From NCBI GenBank assembly GCA_031401815.1, contig JANNRW010000339.1, positions 1-7,032 of the forward strand: a stretch of DNA of 7,032 nucleotides, given 5' to 3'. This DNA is from JANNRW01 sp031401815 (lineage in GTDB: Bacteria; Desulfobacterota; Desulfuromonadia; Geobacterales; DSM-12255). Both the position numbers and the translations under genes were made by a program. The notes beneath the pieces were generated by a model. The model ran no database searches. It was not told the DNA's origin and was given only the letters and a program-made list of their open reading frames with translations. Each line of letters begins with the position of its first letter. The stretch's first letter is position 1. Below, piece after piece: positions 4,101 through 7,032 of the stretch.

Positions 4101-7032
4101 GTATAGCAATCAATCTGATTATCATGCTTTTCTTTCTAATGGCATATTGGCGAGCGGGCTGGAGCATGCCATTATAGAGCAATTGGGTGCCATTGATCCT
4201 TCAACAGGAAGAGCAATTGCCGGAATGTCCACCATCAAGGCAATACAGGTGGCAAACGCCTCAACTCAGAAAATATTTTACGCCAGTAGCAATAACTTCA
4301 CAGCTGGGAGCAATATCAAACAGCAATTAATAAATCATGACTTATCCAAGTTGCAAACATCTTATATTGATCAAGGATATACGCTCATCCTGCCGGAAAA
4401 TGGCCAATTACAGTTGGGGAGTTGGGCGGGACCAGGTTACATTGCAACAAAGCCGTTGAATCTTTCAATGATCATCGGAGTGGGACTAAATGGCGGCTCT
4501 GCAACAATACCGGCACCGGCAAGCCCGGTTGAAGTAACCAGAAACATAGAGCCGAGTATCGCCAGCACTGCCGATCCTACTACTATTCGCTGTCAACCCG
4601 AAACCCCAGCCCTTCCTCCTCCTCCATCATGCTCAGATCCGGTGGATATGGCCAGCGGAGCCTATTTCTACGACCATACCGACCTTGCTCTTGGCGGCAG
4701 CACCCCCAAAGGGCTTGCTTTCACCCGTTCCTATGACAGCGGCTCCCATCGGTCGAAAAAAACTCTGGGTTATGGCTGGACTCACAATTTTGACGCATCT
4801 GTCACCTCATTCAGTCACGGCGACCCCGTGCTGGGGAGGCGACAACCGGTTGATGCAGCTGCCTTTATCGCTGCGGTCTATGTCATTCAGGACATACTCA
4901 GAACTCAGGATAATATCAAGGGGTGGGTAACAGCGGCACTTGCCAGCAAGTGGGCGGTAGATCAGGTGATTGATAATGCTGTAGCGGTGCGTTTCGGCAA
5001 GAAATCGATGGAATTTATAAAACTGGCCGACGGAACATATGCGCCGCCACCGGGCGAGACCAGCCGGTTGCAGAAAAACAGCGACGGAACCTTCAGTCTT
5101 ATTGAGCGGTTCGGCACACAATCTGATTTTGATTCAAACAAGCGGATTTCAAGTATTTTCGATCTGGATGGTAACAGGCTGACTTTCGGCTATAGCGGCA
5201 ACAATCTGAGCACCATTACCGATGCAGCAACCCGTACTCTTACATTAAGTTATGATCCCGCAAACGGCCAGATAAGCGGCGTATCGGATTCAACCGGTCG
5301 CAGCGTCAGTTATGGCTATATAAACAGTGAACTTACCAGCTTCACGGATGCGGAGTCGAAAACCTGGGGATATGGCTACGAACCATCCGGCAGTCACCGG
5401 ATGACCACAATGACGAACCCGCTACAGACTGTCAATGTCACCAACACCTATGACAGCCTTGGCCGGGTAAGCAGGCAGGTTCTGCCACGGCAGCCGGTGG
5501 ATGGTGTGGCAACCACAGCGACTTATGATTTTTTCTTTACAGGTTTCAGCGGGGCGCAAAGAGCTCCAGGCAATAAAACCACTACCTTTTATTTTGATTC
5601 CAAAGGGCGGACAATTGCCGAGCAAAATCCCCTCGGACAGAAAAGCACCAAGGAGTACGATGGCCAGAACCATCTCATTTGGAGTGTCGACCCGCGCGGA
5701 TACATTACCAGCTATGTCTACGACGGCAACCACAACCTGACTAAAACTTCCAATGACGTGCGTGCAGGTGGCTTCAACTACGAAACTACCTATCAATACG
5801 ACACAAATTTTCGGCTAACTGATATTTTTGACCCATTGCAGCACAATACCCACTTCGGATACGACAACAAGCACCACCGCATCCTGACCAGAGACAACCT
5901 TTCAAACACCACCCATGCTACCTACAACAGTTCAAGAGGGGCGAAAGACACTGCCACGGATGGCCGCAGCACGGTGACCACCTTTACCTATGACACCTAT
6001 GGCACCCCGGAAACCGGCAGAACCGGCAGCCACCCGGCAATCACCTACATCTACGATGCCATCGGCAGAATGACCAGCCTGACTGACCAGGTGGGCTCCC
6101 AAACCAGCTTTGTTTTTGACAAGCGGAATCTTTTGAAAGAGATAACCGACCCGAGCCGGACTCGAACTACTACACTGGAATATAACAACGACGGCAGCCT
6201 GTATACCAGAACCGACCGCAAGGGGGATGTAACTACCTATTACTATACCCCGACGGGCAAGCTGGATAACAAAAGCTATACCAGCGGCACTCCGGTCAGT
6301 TTTTCGTACAACAACCTTGATCAGCTAACAGGCATGCTGGACAGTGTCGGCACCACCACCTACGGCTACGACGACGCCGGTCGGCTGAACTCCGTCACCA
6401 ACCCTCATCAATTCAATGTTGCCTCCCTCTACGATGCAGCGGGGAATCTAACCGAACTCACATATCCCGGCAATAAAAAGGTCATCTACACCTACGATGA
6501 ACTGAACCGTCTCAAGACAGTCAAAATCGACTGGCTCACCGCCAAGCCAACCGCCACCTACAACTACAAGCCAAGTGAACTTGACCTTCTCGACAATCTG
6601 GTTGCTTTCAACGGCATTACCACCACCTATACCTTTGACACCGCCCACCGGCTGACCGGCATCAGCATCCCGAATGTTGCCAGCTACAACTTCACCGTAC
6701 TTGATGGCAACGGCAACCGCCAGAATGTCACCCAGACCGAACCGCTGCCACCAGTCCTGCCAGCCGACGCCACCGGCTACAGCTACAACACCACGAAAAA
6801 CCGCCTCCAGAGCGCAGGTGCAAACAGCTTCGGTTACGACGATGAAGGCCAACTGTCAAGCGGCTACAACAGCAGTTACACCTTTGACAATGAACACCGT
6901 CTGACTGGTATGAGTGGAGCAACCTTCAGCTACGATGGGACAAATAACCGGCTACAGGCAACCAGAGACAGCGTCACAACCCGCTACATCTACGATGCCA
7001 GAGGCAACCTGCTGGCCGAAGCGGACGATAGC
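1135..7032 (+). CDS. Giant exported S8 protease / transglutaminase-like / YD-repeat (RHS) fusion protein, 3'-truncated by the window
   Basis: One frame stays open for 1,966 codons to the window edge with no stop. Residues 1-29 form a Sec signal peptide (basic start, hydrophobic core, AFA cleavage site before T30). Residues about 55-152 resemble an I9 propeptide, with a basic RKKKDD stretch at 99-104. Residues about 161-435 are a subtilisin-like S8 domain with Asp185 (VLDTGVN), His227 (TGHGT), oxyanion Asn318 (ASGND) and Ser396 (GTSQAAPHVAGA). About 450-508 is an Asn/Gly/Ser/Thr-rich linker. About 551-690 is a transglutaminase-like fold apparently lacking the catalytic Cys and His. About 700-1150 is unassigned. 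A proline run precedes a DUF6531-type module (about 1167-1230), then a helical insert (about 1236-1290), then YD repeats to the edge. The RHS core end and any variable tip are not seen. The product is inferred to be secreted, with the protease able to process its own chain or neighbours. Domain calls are secure for S8 and YD repeats and weaker for the middle. Confidence 0.9.
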   Translation, partial: MQRRMNMPVFIRISFVAILILVWPVFAFATGVEDKFKSSVNSGRLHLNIKKQVELENLVEAIVILDSAEADIAAADMRKRLGVRHDNSETIKERARLHRKKKDDLLAAVPQDNYTTLEDFELFPVMHVKLDKAALAKLLDRPEVAYIGENMRLSQKLSESLPLVDAPLANSSGFTGSGTSVAVLDTGVNYTLAAFGGCNSPGVPAGCKVSYAQNFADNGGVLDSTGHGTNVSAIVLGMAPDSKILSLQVFRPDGFAYEVDVIRALQWVLSNKSAFNIAAANLSFGAGEYSAICPKLPLSGVIKDLKNAGVTTVIASGNDGFTNALSYPACSPDAVSVGAVYDSYISGNLYLKEGNCTDISTASDQVACFSNSAHFLTILAPGSVVNSAGIYLSGTSQAAPHVAGAVALLKANEPLLTVENIVAKLTSAGTPVTDSRNGITKPRLNVLSGINSQQKGVNGDATGSNSPADGNSNGTQSDTNNNKDQESGTGGQNQNVTDNNTTNQIDGSGWRTGKAQLVSQEEAKAYLDSKARKNTKAGVTRFNSMSATYASPEITELARALQYDPKLIYDYVHNNIDYVPYYGSLKGATLTYLDGSGNDMDQASLMIALLRASGISAQYVNGSMTIPGVNIANWLGVDVNYQVIASVVGSGGCPGSIDSDLTVHMNRTWVKATINGSVYYFDPAFKLYSEVPKIDLHAALGFDQATFLNDATSGATINSDYAQNLNEANIRSKLTTYANNLATAIRTNHPNKSIEEIVGGRKITPSTLTEYSTSLLFSTSNINVWDNDIPLVLTATVKIQHQGINCTIETPELSGKRLTLTYPGGIPTLLLDGSSIQSRAACPASTGNSTTAGSVYNLTLSIEHPYDDYGAYADQVVQYTLKSGSTYAIVYNFGGASDILTQKLQKQLDIYQSQGKDSLSEEVLGETLNIMGQSWQKQVSLSSRLIASLTDTVQISHHSIGLMAQETNSSNQKFYFIDIKAKFENYREKYSNQSDYHAFLSNGILASGLEHAIIEQLGAIDPSTGRAIAGMSTIKAIQVANASTQKIFYASSNNFTAGSNIKQQLINHDLSKLQTSYIDQGYTLILPENGQLQLGSWAGPGYIATKPLNLSMIIGVGLNGGSATIPAPASPVEVTRNIEPSIASTADPTTIRCQPETPALPPPPSCSDPVDMASGAYFYDHTDLALGGSTPKGLAFTRSYDSGSHRSKKTLGYGWTHNFDASVTSFSHGDPVLGRRQPVDAAAFIAAVYVIQDILRTQDNIKGWVTAALASKWAVDQVIDNAVAVRFGKKSMEFIKLADGTYAPPPGETSRLQKNSDGTFSLIERFGTQSDFDSNKRISSIFDLDGNRLTFGYSGNNLSTITDAATRTLTLSYDPANGQISGVSDSTGRSVSYGYINSELTSFTDAESKTWGYGYEPSGSHRMTTMTNPLQTVNVTNTYDSLGRVSRQVLPRQPVDGVATTATYDFFFTGFSGAQRAPGNKTTTFYFDSKGRTIAEQNPLGQKSTKEYDGQNHLIWSVDPRGYITSYVYDGNHNLTKTSNDVRAGGFNYETTYQYDTNFRLTDIFDPLQHNTHFGYDNKHHRILTRDNLSNTTHATYNSSRGAKDTATDGRSTVTTFTYDTYGTPETGRTGSHPAITYIYDAIGRMTSLTDQVGSQTSFVFDKRNLLKEITDPSRTRTTTLEYNNDGSLYTRTDRKGDVTTYYYTPTGKLDNKSYTSGTPVSFSYNNLDQLTGMLDSVGTTTYGYDDAGRLNSVTNPHQFNVASLYDAAGNLTELTYPGNKKVIYTYDELNRLKTVKIDWLTAKPTATYNYKPSELDLLDNLVAFNGITTTYTFDTAHRLTGISIPNVASYNFTVLDGNGNRQNVTQTEPLPPVLPADATGYSYNTTKNRLQSAGANSFGYDDEGQLSSGYNSSYTFDNEHRLTGMSGATFSYDGTNNRLQATRDSVTTRYIYDARGNLLAEADDS
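1615..2439 (+). other. Subtilisin-like S8 serine protease domain of the giant protein
   Basis: All four signature blocks of an S8 protease are present and intact (Asp185, His227, Asn318, Ser396), with an Asn-Leu-Ser-Phe-Gly segment between the His and Asn blocks, so the domain is predicted active. Six cysteines fall within it (198, 207, 293, 330, 356, 368), while they are scarce elsewhere in the protein. This fits disulfide bonding outside the cytoplasm. A propeptide-like segment precedes it, so maturation by self-cleavage near residues 150-160 is expected from family knowledge. Confidence 0.9.
2482..2658 (+). other. Low-complexity Asn/Gly/Ser/Thr linker
   Basis: Residues about 450-508 are almost entirely Asn, Gly, Ser, Thr, Gln and Asp, with no hydrophobic core, and join the protease to the transglutaminase-like domain. 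Such a stretch is expected to be flexible and exposed. It could be a tether, or a site where the protease cuts itself free; the sequence does not decide between these. Confidence 0.7.
2785..3204 (+). other. Transglutaminase-like domain, probably catalytically dead
   Basis: Residues about 551-690 show the fold's helical start (ITELARAL, then IYDYVHNNIDYVPYYGS), the core helix GNDMDQASLMIALLRASGI (597-615) and the strand pair around RTWVKA and YYFDPAFK (667-686). In active enzymes the core helix carries Cys at the place where Asp599 stands, and a His two residues before the Trp, where Arg667 stands. Only the Asp of the triad (Asp682) is kept. From memory, similar GND-x-DQ forms occur in other long YD-repeat proteins, so this may be a structural or binding version of the fold rather than a decayed one. 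Confidence 0.6.
3235..4584 (+). other. Unassigned extracellular segment of the giant protein
   Basis: Residues about 700-1150 match no domain I can name with confidence. The first third looks beta-rich with Ser/Thr (about 763-900), including Cys806 and Cys842. The middle is helical and charged (about 900-1030), with a SGLEHAIIEQLG segment near 1007. The last part returns to beta-like sequence with glycine-rich turns (about 1080-1130). I recall similar segments between the transglutaminase-like and RHS parts of Geobacter-type proteins, but cannot confirm this. Its base composition is markedly AT-rich compared with the rest of the gene. Confidence 0.45.
4633..4824 (+). other. DUF6531-type module opening the RHS shell
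   Basis: Residues about 1167-1230 contain SDPVDMASGAYFYDHTDL, then a Phe-Thr-Arg-Ser-Tyr-Asp-Ser segment and GYGWTHNFD. This is the pattern (DPV-x-x-x-(S/T)G, TDL, TR-x-Y-(D/N)S, G-x-GW) that begins many bacterial RHS/YD-repeat shells. Its place right before the YD repeats supports the call. A Pro-rich stretch (about 1158-1164) sets it off from the upstream part. Confidence 0.75.
4840..5004 (+). other. Helical insert between DUF6531-type module and YD repeats
   Basis: Residues about 1236-1290 read RQPVDAAAFIAAVYVIQDIL, followed by a Trp/Ala-rich helix with KWAVDQVIDNAVAV. This is strongly helical and amphipathic, unlike the beta-strand repeats around it. It is not long or hydrophobic enough throughout to be a clear membrane segment. 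I recall related inserts in other deltaproteobacterial RHS proteins. Its role is unknown. Confidence 0.45.
5161..7032 (+). repeat. YD (RHS) repeat array, continuing past the window
   Basis: From about residue 1343 the protein is a run of degenerate YD repeats of about 20 residues (pattern Y-D-x-x-G-R/N-L-x-x-x-x-D-x-x-G-x-x-x-x-Y). Clear examples are YDSLGR (1439), YDGNHNL (1529), YDAIGRM (1641), YDDAGRL (1745), YDAAGNL (1766), YDELNRL (1787) and YDARGNL (1953). By family knowledge such repeats wind into a hollow beta-shell that can enclose a C-terminal cargo. The conserved end of the shell is not reached within the window. The repeats are protein-level only; I see no long exact DNA repeat. 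Confidence 0.9.

Noticed and set aside
4685..4930. 81-codon + strand ORF in another frame of the giant gene
   Set aside because: It overlaps the conserved DUF6531-type module and has no family features or good ribosome binding site.
5422..5796. 124-codon ORF on the - strand
   Set aside because: It is fully antisense to conserved YD-repeat coding sequence and has no recognisable domain.
6448..6852. 134-codon ORF on the - strand within the YD repeats
   Set aside because: It is antisense to clear YD repeats. Its Val/Gly-rich composition is what the reverse strand of ACC/TAC-rich codons gives, and no ribosome binding site or family motif was seen.
5161..7032. DNA-level tandem repeat or CRISPR-like array
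   Set aside because: The repetition is at protein level in degenerate YD units. No evenly spaced identical DNA repeats with spacers are present.

Overview
The window (7,032 bases) holds the end of one housekeeping gene, a 392-base intergenic region and the first 1,966 codons of one very large gene that runs off the right edge. All genes are on the + strand. The mixed base composition, the purine phosphorylase with a Cys-x-Cys tail, and the type of long YD-repeat protein recall Geobacter-like Desulfuromonadia (former Deltaproteobacteria). That placement rests on remembered family resemblance, not on a search.

Region 1 (1-742) is the 3' part of a 5'-methylthioadenosine/purine nucleoside phosphorylase gene, with about 40-45 N-terminal codons lying left of the window. 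It is a cytoplasmic purine and methionine salvage enzyme with no evident link to its neighbour.

Region 2 (743-1134) is non-coding or nearly so. It holds a good sigma70-type promoter (TTGACA, 17 bases, TATTTT) followed about 55 bases later by a 16-bp perfect hairpin with T-rich flanks on both strands. This is either a roughly 95-base small RNA or the attenuated leader of the giant gene. A 17-codon ORF with its own ribosome binding site runs through the hairpin, which would suit a leader-peptide mechanism. A second, weaker promoter candidate and a strong Shine-Dalgarno sequence precede the giant gene.

Region 3 (1135-7032, open at the right) is one uninterrupted reading frame. In order it encodes: a Sec signal peptide; an I9-like propeptide; a subtilisin-like S8 protease with an intact Asp185/His227/Ser396 triad and Asn318; an Asn/Gly/Ser-rich linker; a transglutaminase-like fold that appears to lack the catalytic Cys and His; a roughly 450-residue segment I cannot assign; a DUF6531-type module that opens RHS shells; a short helical insert; and a long run of YD (RHS) repeats. 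The conserved end of the RHS core and any variable C-terminal tip lie beyond the window. The design suggests an exported, possibly self-processing YD-repeat shell protein with a protease at its N-terminus. Its cargo or function cannot be told from this window.
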